64,000 bases of DNA from Neospora caninum Liverpool. Taxonomy: Eukaryota; Apicomplexa; Conoidasida; Eucoccidiorida; Sarcocystidae. Positions 35,508 through 46,189 of the stretch are shown piece after piece. The stretch covers positions 2,380,630 through 2,444,629 of the forward strand of contig NC_018396.1 of the NCBI RefSeq assembly GCF_000208865.1, read 5' to 3'. The notes under the pieces are model-generated. The model worked only from the letters and a program-made list of their open reading frames with translations. It had not been told where the DNA came from and ran no database searches. Made by a program: the position numbers and the translations under genes. Within the stretch, counting starts at the first letter, position 1; each line of letters begins with the position of its first letter.

Positions 35508-38500
35508 ATGTGGGGCAAACTTCTCACTGACACGTACAACCGCGTGCGCACAAAGGCTGACGAGGTAAGGACTGCTCTGCAACAGCTGCTGCCTCTCCCC
35601 CTGGAACCGCTGGAAATGCGTCTCAGCCCCAACCAAAAGCCTCCCTTTCCAGTTTCAAATCTTGTCTGCCTCCTGGCCTCCTGTCCCTTTTTTCACAGAC
35701 ACATGTATCGATATGGCTACATAGATACATACATATAAATACTCGCAAAGTACTTGGAAGTATACATATATATATATATATATATATACATGTATATGTA
35801 TGCATGTAACAACAAATGTGTCCATATATGGGGTATGTGTGTACATGTGTATATGGCAATACGGCTGGCAAGTCTGCACAGCCAGATCGGAGTTTTCTTT
35901 TGCGGTTCTTCTGGCGAAAGTACCCAAGAGGAGGTTTTGACTAGAGTGAATGTTTGTCTCTTTGAAAGCGCCGCGGGCCTTGAATGCGTGACTCTCTTCC
36001 GCCGTCTCCATCCTCCTCTTCTCTCTTCTTCAACCTCCCTTCTGTTCTCTTTTTGTTTCCCCGTTCTTTTGCGTATGTCTCCCTTCTTCGCATGCTCTTC
36101 GACTATGTCGCCTTCCTCTGCTTCCTCATCATTCCGTTCCGACCCTTCCGCTCTCCGTTTCTGTCCTTATTTCGTCTCACCCCTCCCTGTCCCCTCGCCG
36201 TTTTTCTTTCTCTCTCCCTCTCCCCTCGTTCTTTTCCTCTCTTTGGCATCCCAGGTGTCTCGGCTTCGCGGTGTTTCTTTTCTCCAGGTTCGGCAGCAAG
36301 TCTCCAGCACGGTCCAGGCGCAGCAAGCAACAATCACGAAGGCGCGCGACGCGATCCTCGCGCTCGGCGGCTCCTCGCACGGCAGAGTCGAAGGCCGCGC
36401 CCATGCGATCGCTCAGGCGGCTGCTGCCGGCCTGAGCGCCGAAGAGCTCATGGCCCAGCTCCAGAAGGAGGCGAGCGGTGTACGTACACTCGACGAAATC
36501 CACGAACTGCTGCTTCTCTGGCGGATGCTCACGCTGCAGTCGGGTGAGGCACAGCGAAGAGACGCGCGAGACGAGGGAAGGAAACGAAGTAGCGACAGCC
36601 CACGGCGAAGGGGCAGACAGAGGCGACGAAGTTTGGAGAGATCAGACTCTTTCAAAGCGAATCGCGCGCGGCTCCCACTGCTGTCGAATGGAGTCACGTC
36701 TTCCTCTCCTCATATGCTTTCACGCATAAAACCGTTCATCTACCTTCATATATTTATATATATACATATATATACATATGGATATTTATGCATATATATA
36801 CCTCTAAATATATATATATATATATACATTATATGCATGTATATAGATGGAAGTGATTCCTTTGGATATACGCTTCTATAGGCCTTGATAAAGAAGGCGA
36901 GCTCGAGTGCGAATGTGGAGACGCGGAGACCACTTGTGGGCGGTGCGCCTCTTTGCGTTGTGCATTTCTTCTCAGCGTTGCACAGTGCGCCGCGCTTCGC
37001 GTCTGCGGAGTTCGTGGAAAACCCGCACCCCGCGCAGGTGTCTGCCGACGCGAGTCGAGACGGAGGCGTCCAGGGAAGCGGCGAGGGCGACTTGCTTTCT
37101 TCGCCGCTCTCGCCTGCGCTCGCTTCGGATCTTAATGAGGCCCCGGGAGAGGCGGGAGACGCGCAGCTGAGGCGAGAACGTGGCAACGGCGCACTGCCCC
37201 CACTGGCCACAACTCCACCGGCGTCGGCGGTCGCCGTACCGCCGCCCGCTGCGCCCTCCTTCGCCCAGGAGCTGGCGGAAGAAGAACGGCGAGGCGAAAA
37301 GGCCATCTACGGCGACGGCTTCTCCTTCAAAGAAGTAAGACGAAGGCGCTGCATGGCTGTCCAAAACCCGAGAAAGAGAGAGCGACACTCACACGCGCCC
37401 CTTTAGGGTGATGACTTCGCGACGTGCGAAGTGCGGTTCCTCCGCAGCGAACAGACAAGCGCGCCGGCCGCCGTTCTGGCCGTTCCGCGACTTTGCTCTT
37501 TTGGGAGAGGCGAGCGTGAAGCGATGACGGAGGCGAAAAGCTGCGCTCCGTTTCCCTTCAGGTCCTCCTTCGGTCGAACGCTCTCGAGAGGTGTCTCCTC
37601 GCGGTCGCACGACGAAGCAGCCTGCGCTCGCATTTTGCCGCGCACACGCAGGAGCTTCTGGAGGCGCGGCGGGAGGCGCACCGGCGCTACGAGAAGCGTC
37701 AGATGGAGACAGCGGCGCCTCCCGCGCAGGTTCTCACGCCGTCACTTGCGGGAGATCTCCGATCGCCGACTGTTCCGAGCGTCTCTGCGGACGCTGACCC
37801 GCTTTCTTCCGCCTCGCCAGCTTCTGGGAAGGGCGGGGCCTCCCAGGAGGCTTTCGCGGAGGCAGCTGCAACTGTTGAACCCGAGGACAAAACGCTCTCA
37901 GCCGAGCCAGTCTCTTTGCCGACGCCGGCTCTCGACGCCGTGCTGTCTGTGATGTCGCTCTGCTTGGCCGGGGCGCAAGAGCGTCACTTGGAACTGCTGC
38001 ATGCGCTCTTCACGGCGGCGGGCGCAGCTGCGGCCGCCAGCAGTGCAAGTGCGCGAGGCCGCCGGGGCGGGGGGCCGCAGACCGCCGAGCGCGATGGAGA
38101 GAACTCGAAAGAAAGAGAAGCGAGGAAGAGAGAAGACGCAGAGAAAACGGCCGAGGGAGAGAGGGACACGGAGACGGGGAAGGCCGGACGTTTGGGAACT
38201 CGACGTTCAGCTGCGTCGCCGGCGGAGGGGCTCGAAGTTCTCGAGGCGATTTTGCAGCTGCTGTCGACCTGGAAACGAAATTGGGTGCTCGAGAGAAAGG
38301 AAGATGCGCGGCGAAGACTGGAGGCCGAGGCGCGACACTTGGCTGCGAAAATCGAAGACTGTGACTTCTGCCAGGACGCCGAAGATGTGAGTCTATAGCT
38401 CGGTATATGCCGCTCCCTTCAGAGACTCTTTCTGAGGCCCTGTCGGCCCCCCACCGTCCGCCGGTTGTCTCTGCTTGAAGGGACTGCATGCGCCTTCTGC

Positions 38501-41500
38501 GACGGCAAAGGACCGAGTTCACAGATGCACAGACTTACAGTCCCGTGTATCGACACGCGGCGTCGAGTGCGCGTTGCGTTTCCGTCCGTGGCGGGTGTCT
38601 GGACAGCTGTCCCGGGTGTGTCTTTTCTTCGCCGTCGGGGTTTTTTGCCTGCGCAGGAAGACCCGCTCGTCGCGCACAACATCCGTTTGCTGGCGAATGC
38701 GCAGTTGCTCGACTTGCAACAGCGTATCATCTGCGTGAAGCAGCAACTCCTCCTGGAGCAGGCCGAGGACGCGCGCCGGAAGATCGCAGGTCTCGCCTCG
38801 CTGAAAGCCGAGAGAGAAGCGCTCGCGCGAACCTTCGAAGGCGCAGAAGAAGCTGTCGAGCAGCAGAAGAAAGAAGTTCAGGTAACCAGAACAACGCGAG
38901 AAGCGAGGAGGCGACGACGTTAGGGAAACAGTGGAGTGTCTCGCTCTCTCTCTCTGGTCCGCTGCATCTCGTTTTTGAAAGGCATGTTTCGGTCTTTTTG
39001 CGCCGCGAAGAAAACGCTTTCTTTGTCGCGTTTCCGCTTCAGGTTCGCATGACCGAAGCTAGCGAGGTGCTCGTGAAGGAGGCCGCGGGGTTGGACGAGA
39101 GGCGAACGGCTTTGAGTGAAAAACTCGAAAAACTGAAACAGGAGCGAGAAGAGCTCGAACAACGCCTCGACACCTGTCTCCAGAAGGTCGGTCCTCCCAA
39201 ATTCGTCCCCCGCACAGAAAGGTGTCTGTGAACTGCGCCGAGACCCCTGCTCAATACGCGCGTGCTCCTCAAACGTACATATACATGCGTGCGTGTGGAT
39301 TTGCATTGACACATGTGCCAAAACGTGCTTGTGTATGTCACTATACACAACTCTGTAGTCACAGATCGGTACAGCTGTAAACAGACGTCATGTGTATACG
39401 TACACACGCACATCTACATATAAACACATGTTTCCTGTATTGATATGCCTATACCATATATACATATATATGTATATATGTATATATGTATATTTGTACC
39501 TGTGTGGAGAGGGAGACCGAGGACAGTGTGCGTGTGGATTGGCGCTGAGTTTGTCCCTTTTTCTCTGCGTGTTCTCTGCACAACGTTTTCTTCTCGTCGC
39601 CTCAGGAGGGCTCCTCTGGCTCGAGGTGCCTGACCACCGCTCAGGGACTCTCTAGCGTGTGTCTCGTGTCGCTTTCTCTTCAGATTGCGTCTGTTGAGTC
39701 GGAGCAGCTGGAGCTGCAGGGCGAAGAAGAAGGCCTCCATCTTGAGCTTCTTCACGTGCAAAAGCAGTACAAGGAACAGATTCATCTCCACCAGCAGCGG
39801 GGGCTCCAACAGAGTCAGCTGCGCGTTGCGCTCGACACGCTGGGGCGCACGTCTGCGAGTCTCGTTGAACTCTTCGAATTCGACGCTGCGAAGAAGAAAG
39901 AAACGACCGTCCACGACGTGGACAACCTGAAAGGTGGGTCCTCCAGGGGCGGACTGTCGCGCGCGCAAGAAGCGAGGAAGAGCAGGAAAACAGAAACAGA
40001 AGATCAAGAAGAGAGAGGAGAAAAGAACGGAGCAAAGAGAACGAGACACACAGACAGCGCGACATGCCTGCAGAAAAGCCAAGTGAGGAGGTTTGTGTGG
40101 GGCGCCGCGGAAGGCGGGAAGACGCAGGTTCTAGTTGTGTGCGCCTTGAGGTGTCTCTGGACTCTCCTTCCAGAGGAGAGGAAAGCGCCACGTCAAAACG
40201 GGATCGACCCTACTTTCTTCCTTGCAGTTTCTTCCTGGATTCTTCCTCGCTTCGCAGGAGCCCTGAAGACGCAAGTGTGCCGTCACCTGGCCTTTGAGAA
40301 GACGCGTCTCCAGCAGCAAGTCCAGTTTCTGCTTCAGTGCACGCAAGTGCTCGATGCTCTGCAGGCCGAAGGCGAGAAGAGGATGGCCGAGAGCCTGCCG
40401 CTCCCTCGTCCCGACGAGCCGGAAAAGCGAAAGGAGACGAGCGAAGAGAGGAGGCCGAGCGACGAGAAGTTTGAGTACGTCGCAGCGTTGTCGGCTGAGG
40501 AGCAGGCTCTTTTGTTTGGGGCCCGCAAACGCTTTCTCCGTGGCTGTCGACAGCTCGACCACTTCTTCGCGGAAACGGAACAGTTCGTTTCCCTCCATCG
40601 CGAGGTCCTCGTCAGAGCGATTCGCCAGCAGCAGCAGAGCATCCGTCACAGACAGGAGGGCGAGGAGGCTTCCAGCGACAGCTCGGAAGAGACGCGGCAG
40701 GCAGAGGACAGAGGCGACGCCAAGAGCGGCGAAGTGGACCCTATGAAAGACCTGGCTGCGCTGTACATCCAGACGAAGAAGCAGCTAGTTCCGTATCTCT
40801 CGAAGCTGTGTAAGTGAAGAGGCAAGCTGCAGCGACGCCGACACGTCGGTGGAGAGACATGCAGACGCTCACAAATTTCGCGAAGGGCGATGCGGAGTAG
40901 ATACCCCGGCGAGAGCTCCGAGCACCTTCACGCTTCCCTCTGTCTGTTTCTTCTGCAAGTTCTTTCGTTTTCAGCTGCTGTTTGAGCGTTCAGTCGCGCC
41001 TGCGCTTTTCTCGGTCGCGCAGCCCCGCCTCGCGCGTGGTGTTTTATGGCTCGTTCGTCCGCTTGGGTTTCCTCTCTCCGCTGCAGCTGCGACGTCGGCG
41101 AGCCCCCGCGATCGGCGAGCAGGCCCCAGAGGCGCTTCTGCGTCTCATCCGCCTTCGTCTTCCCTCCCGCCTCCCGCGTCCTCGGCTCCGGTGCCTTCTC
41201 CGCCTTCTCAATCCTCGGCGCAGTCTCTTTCTCAATCCTCGGCGCAGCCTCTTTCTCAATCCTCGGAGCAGTCTCTTTCTCAATCCTCGGAGCAGTCTCT
41301 TTCTCATTCATCGGAGCAGTCTCTTGCCCAATCCTCGTCGCAGTCTCTTTCTCAATCCTCGGAGCAGTCTCTTTCCCAATCCTCGTCGCAGTCTCCTTCT
41401 CAAGCGTCATCTCAGTCTTCTTCTCAGGCTGCTTCAGAGTCCGCACTTGTGGCCTCTTCTCTTGCTCCGCTGTCGGGCGTTCCCGGAGCAGAGACGCGAC

Positions 41501-41802
41501 TCGGCGCAGCGAGCGCGGCGAACCAGACGGCTGGGCAGACCGCAGCCGAGTTCCCTTTCGAGGCGACTCCTCCGCCGGGACGTGCGCCGCCCAAGGCGGT
41601 GGACGGAGCGCCGAGCGAGGGCGCGCGACAGAGGCAGGACGAGCAGGGTCTCGGGACTCCGAGCCTGCAGGTTTTTGATCTAGAGACGCCGCCCAGATCG
41701 CCGAGCGCAAATCCCGAGAGAGAGAACGGCGAGAAGACGTGGGACGGAGACGAAATCGATTTTCTCGACACGGACAAAGTGGACAACTGGCTGATGGAGT
41801 GA
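35508..41802 (+). CDS. Coiled-coil protein with Ser/Gln-repeat tail, 9 exons, about 1158 aa
   Basis: Exons: 35508-35564, 36288-36543, 36976-37334, 37562-38386, 38657-38881, 39043-39186, 39684-39933, 40258-40809 and 40994-41802. Phases agree throughout; donors include GTAAGG, GTGAGG, GTAAGA, GTGAGT and GTAAGT. The ATG context is CACCATGTGG. Exon 2 could instead begin at 36255, adding 11 residues in frame. The acceptor of exon 9 is the least certain. The protein is helical and rich in Gln, Glu, Leu and Arg, with long heptad-like stretches at about 230-280 and 500-890 (for example RLLANAQLLDLQQRIICVKQ and KLEKLKQEREELEQRL). Residues about 380-430 are acidic/basic low complexity. The C-terminal 270 residues are Ser/Pro/Gln-rich and end acidic (DEIDFLDTDKVDNWLME). 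I do not recognise the family; a scaffold or tether in trafficking or the cytoskeleton is conjecture. There is no signal peptide. Confidence 0.8.
36477..36490. repeat. Dispersed palindrome copy inside a coding exon
   Basis: GGTGTACGTACACT lies in exon 2 of the coiled-coil gene, encoding the GVRTL stretch. It differs by one base from the exonic EPL1 copy. Confidence 0.75.
41205..41430 (+). repeat. 24-bp coding repeat (QSSEQSLS units)
   Basis: About nine imperfect copies of a 24-base unit (CAATCCTCGGAGCAGTCTCT...) encode QSSAQSLS, QSSEQSLS and QSSSQSLS in the last exon of the coiled-coil protein, at about residues 961-1032. Near-identical DNA between units suggests recent expansion. Confidence 0.9.
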
Positions 41803-44800
41803 AGAAAACGAAGAGAAGAGAGGAGAGATGAGAGCAGTGGTGACGTCCAAAGATGAAGGCGCATGAAGCGAGAAAAAAGGAGAGCGGGGTCTGCACCCGG
41901 GTTCTTCTCTTTCGTGCTTGTTTTGTCCGTTTTTCGCTCTCGTTTCATGCACACTCACGGCGGCATGGCGATCTGCCTACCCAGAACGGGACAACCGATT
42001 TGAGGGGAAAGGACGAGGAGCGAGAAAGAGGCAAAGAGAGAGCGCGATGTGTGACGCACAGGCGCACGGGGCACGGGATGAATGAAAAACAGCGAAAGGA
42101 GAGCAATCGGGCTGGTTTTGAAAAGCCGAAAGCCCGAACGGCGAGCGTAGTCATCTCGAGACACACTGCTGGTCAGAGAGAGAGACCAGTTTGTGTGTAC
42201 CTGTATGTGTGTCGATATGGGTCTGGCTCAAGTGTAGAGATGTGCATGATCAGGTGCATGTGTTTTTCGGGCTCGAGGGCGAAACGTTTACGCATCAAGA
42301 CAATCAGGCTTCCCGCTTCGGGTTTTTTGCGCGATTTTCTCGTTGAAATCTCGAAACGCGAACCGAGCGCGGCAGATGACAGCCTCGTTTGGGGTTACCC
42401 ATCTGGCCGACACGAGGGACGCGCAGGCTCTCGATGTGGAGGCGAAGAAAACAAAACTGAGAGAGAAAAAGAGCGTTAGGCATGCCCATGCGTGCCGTTC
42501 TCTCCAGTTAGAATGAGACAGTTTTTCCTGTGTGGACAAGGGAGCTAGAGGACGCGCGAACCGTCCACAGTCCGACGAGATGCGCTCTCGAAGGCTGTTA
42601 CTTGTCTGCAACGCGGACGGTTGTGTCATCGCCCTCAGAGAGCTCACCCTGCTCGAGGAAACTGCCGAATGAATCTTCTGTGAAAAGCCGCCGCGGTTGT
42701 TCGTCTTTCCAGGGCTGACATGCGAGGAAAGCAGGCAAGAAAACGCGAGCCGAGGCCGGTTGCGGCTGCGCGGTCACGGGACACGCTCCGCATTGGGTCT
42801 TAATCCAGTCTGCATTCTTCCTGTACCGTTGCAATGTGAATTTGCCTCACGTTCTCACGCTTCGCTGGCGTGTACCAGTCTAGTTGGCCGTACAGCGCAT
42901 TTGTAAGGGAAAACTGGTCTCCACCGGTTCGCGGATATGCCAGCATGCGTTGGAGGTTTCTGCAGGATTTTCTGCACCTTCCTGGATCTGCTTGAAAACA
43001 CGAAACCGTGGAGAAACATTCTCTTTTTTTACTGGGACAAAGGCACGGTTTGCTAAAGGGGGGGGGCGGTGACAAAGCGAGTTCGGAACATGAGTTAACC
43101 GGAGGTTCTCTGGCGGTTTTGTCCAGTGCAAAGAATGAAACGCGCTAGGGGAATTCCGGGAAAGCGCTTCAATTGAGAGCGCCTGGAGGAGGGGCTCAAT
43201 ACTTTTTTCCGCAGGTCATTGTATCCGCAGCTTCGTACCACCGGTGTCGCGTGTGCGCCGAGAGTTCCACTGCTGGTTCTGAAGATACCCGGTTTCACAG
43301 GGCCGATGCAGCGCAGGATTCCAGAAAATTTTTTACGAAACTTGTATAAACGGCGAGTACGCGTTCAAGTAGGCACTTCTTCCACAAGTACGGCATACCA
43401 GTGTAGAGCAAGCAACGGGAAAACACCTTTTTCGCGAGGGAGCGCTGCGCCCTGGAGACAAAGCAGAGACTGCTTAGCCCCCAGGAGGCACGGACTGCTT
43501 GTGTGGCCTGCTGAGATCACTCTTTTTGCGGTGCTTGGACGGCGGAAATCGACGTGGATGATATGCGTGTGCTTTTTCTGGAAGGATCCGTCGGTGCCTC
43601 TTCAGCCATTTCGCTCAGTTATAGATCGCGCACGTTTCTTTCACCTGTACCGCCCGTACGGATTTGTTTTGACGACTCGACCACTGTATCGGACGAACAG
43701 GCGAGAATCACACGTATTCCATGTGTACCAACCGAATAAAGTTCTCGCATGCACTGAGCCTTCGTGACCCGTCGCTTCTCCCCGATCAAAACTGGTTGAC
43801 GTGCTCAGCGTACAGCTGTCCACTCTACTTTCTCAAATCGAATAAACCGACACATTATACTACCCAGGGTACTGAATATGGCTCCAGTTATTGAATACAG
43901 ACAACCAAGTTATGAATATAAAACTGTAAATAGTCCCGGGAATCTCGTACATAATGTACCGTTTCATTCGCTCAAAGCTACACAGTGTAGTGGCAAGTAT
44001 GTAACCAGCGAGCTACTTATACTTTGACTAAAGAATTCCAAGGTAGAAATGACAGTGACATGGAAATGACATGACTGAAGTGTATCGGCTGCGATCGCAA
44101 ATAGAGGGAGACCTACAAATAACAAGCTGCAGGTTCCATGTGGACCAGCTACTGCTATTCCACAAGCGACTTACATCTTATATGGTAGATTAGCCACTAT
44201 CTCATGCTTTACTGCCGGACTGGTTCTATGCTTAAACTAACCCAACAGTGTTAATGACTACAGGTTCCAAGCAAACATGAAAACCTGTATGACATTGACA
44301 ACACTTTTGGCTGTCTTGAGCAGTCCAGTTGGGTGGTGATGTACAGCAGTCAAATGTAGGACAGGCTTTTCTCAATGGGTTCACTTTTCACTTGTCTGTG
44401 GTACGCTCGCTGGATCTTCCTGTACCAGGGGGATTCTCGCCCTGTCTGCCTCCGCTTCCCGTGTGTATGTGCCCGTTTGTCCTAGCCGTCTCTCGTTCTC
44501 CCATTTATCTTTTATCTCCTTTCTTCCTCACAATTAACTTTTATCTCCTGTCTTCCCTCTGATCTTCCATTGTGCTGGACAGCTTGCAGTCGAGTTTTTT
44601 GGTCTCCTATCAGCGCTCCTCTCCGTCGGCTCTGTCTCTCGACAACTCCGGTCGCTTCGCCCTCCCTCGTTCACGAGACTCCCGGAGTTTTTACCAGGTG
44701 GGCACGGGTATATTTCATCGTAACGCAAGCTGCTGCAAGAACACTTAACGTCCCCAGACGCCTTATCTTGCTGTCCATGTTCGGTTTTGCAATGCGACCA

Positions 44801-44895
44801 GAACACTCCTACATTCTGAGATTTACAACTTGAGTCGCGAGAACAACTGACCGCACCCTGTCTGCTTGGACGCCAAAGCAACCTAGCTCCTAAGG
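41803..44895. other. Spacer with an AT-rich island; no gene seen
   Basis: This follows the coiled-coil stop codon. Frames up to 208 codons at 41853-42479 and 182 codons at 43219-43767 have no recognisable content. From about 43830 to 44330 the DNA becomes clearly AT-richer, with stops in all frames, unlike the flanking GC-rich DNA. Confidence 0.5.
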
Positions 44896-46180
44896 ATGTG
44901 GACAGAGCACGTCGTCGTCTTCTTTCGACAAAGAGACGGTTTCCTGAAGGCATTGGCGAACCGGGCTCTGACAGACAAAACAGTGTTGCGGCTGATTTGC
45001 CTTGCCCAGGTACGTGCTCCTTTTACGCACTTTCTGCTCGGGGCGCGTGTGCAGTCAGTGGGGAAGCTCGCAGTTCGTTCTATTAGCCGATGCGCGCAAG
45101 GGGGAGTCGTGCGGCATCGACGGGGCTCGTTGAGAAACAGCCAGTCGTCTCCCTCACTCCCGCGTTCCCTTCTGTGACCTTCACGTCCGACTATGCATCA
45201 GTCAAGACGGGAGACGAGCAAAAGCCGGCACAAGAAGGCGCAAACGACGTTTTCTTTTCTCCCCCGCAACCCCTTTTTTCTGGCGCTGAAAATTCCGCCC
45301 ATAAAGGCCAGAAACTCGGTTGGTTCGAGTCCCTCGCGGGACGAAAGCAGATGGGCAGTATCGAAGAAGTTCAAGAGAAAAAGGGGCAAAACAACAGCTC
45401 TACGTTTCGTTTCCCCGGGAATCTAAGGCGTTCCTGATCCACGGAAAGGTCCGTACGCCTCCTAAAAATCGGCGACGAAAAGCGCGGATTCGGAGGAAAA
45501 TCTGCCAGTGATCCGCGCGGCAATTCGTCGCGTGTTGCCGCTGTGTTGCTCGCCTTTGAGTTTGAGCACCCGGAACAGTTACGTCATTTTCCTTGTCGAT
45601 TTGTCTTCTTTTTTCTTTCGTCATCTTCTCTCCCTTATCCCGTCAAGTGTGCCTGCGTCTTTTGTGTCTCTATGAAGGCGGGGAAGGCTCCGTTTTCCCG
45701 TTTTCCCCGACTCGCATGCGAATGGCGTTCCTGTCTCCGCTCCCTCAGGTGTATATCCACCTCGCTGACGACTCTTCAGAACGTGCCGCGTGTTCCAAGC
45801 TCCGTTTCCGTCAGTTCTGAGAGGGTGACAACCGGAGTGAAGAGGAAACAACTACCCTTTCAAGGATACCAAAGCAGTGTCTCTGACCTGAGCCCCTCGG
45901 TTCCTAAGCATCCGTTTTTGTTCGCGGCGTGGTCTGTGCTTCCCGCTGCTTGACGGGAAAAGCTTCGTTGTGTTTTCGGCAGCCCGCCTTTCCCGTCTAT
46001 CGGTTATCTCTTTTCCTCTGACCCTTCTCGCCTCCTTTCTTCCAGGAGAAGCGATATCGCCGGCTCCTTTTTGGCCCGTTGAAGGCGTGCGGACCTGCGT
46101 CTCTCACGGAAACACAGAGAGCGCAGGATTGTCTCGCCGCGCTTCACCCACGGTCTCCCGTTCCCTTGTGTGCCTGCTAG
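44896..46180 (+). CDS. Tentative two-exon small protein, 82 aa, abutting RRP1
   Basis: Exon 1 is 44896-45009, an ATG followed by 38 codons (MWTEHVVVFFRQRDGFLKAL...) ending at a strong GTACGT donor. Exon 2 is 46046-46180, after a good acceptor (TTTCTTCCAG), reading EKRYRRLLFGPLKACGPASL and on to a TAG. Both are phase 0. The stop lies 9 bases before the RRP1 ATG. An extra in-frame exon candidate after the acceptor at 45748 (VYIHLADDSSERAACSKLRF) would end in a stop and give an alternative 61-residue product. I do not recognise the protein. It could be a separate small gene, an upstream frame on the RRP1 transcript, or a misread 5' untranslated region. Confidence 0.4.
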
Positions 46181-46189
46181 GCGGGTAAA

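Noticed and set aside
45322..45332. GGTTCGAGTCC, a match to the tRNA B box
   Set aside because: The flanking bases do not form a T-arm stem, and no A box or acceptor stem could be found at the right distance.
45748..45820. An additional exon (VYIHLADDSSERAACSKLRF) for the small gene upstream of RRP1
   Set aside because: The acceptor is good and the phase fits, but there is no credible donor before the stop. The segment also coincides with a degenerate copy of the dispersed palindrome, so it is mentioned only as an alternative ending.
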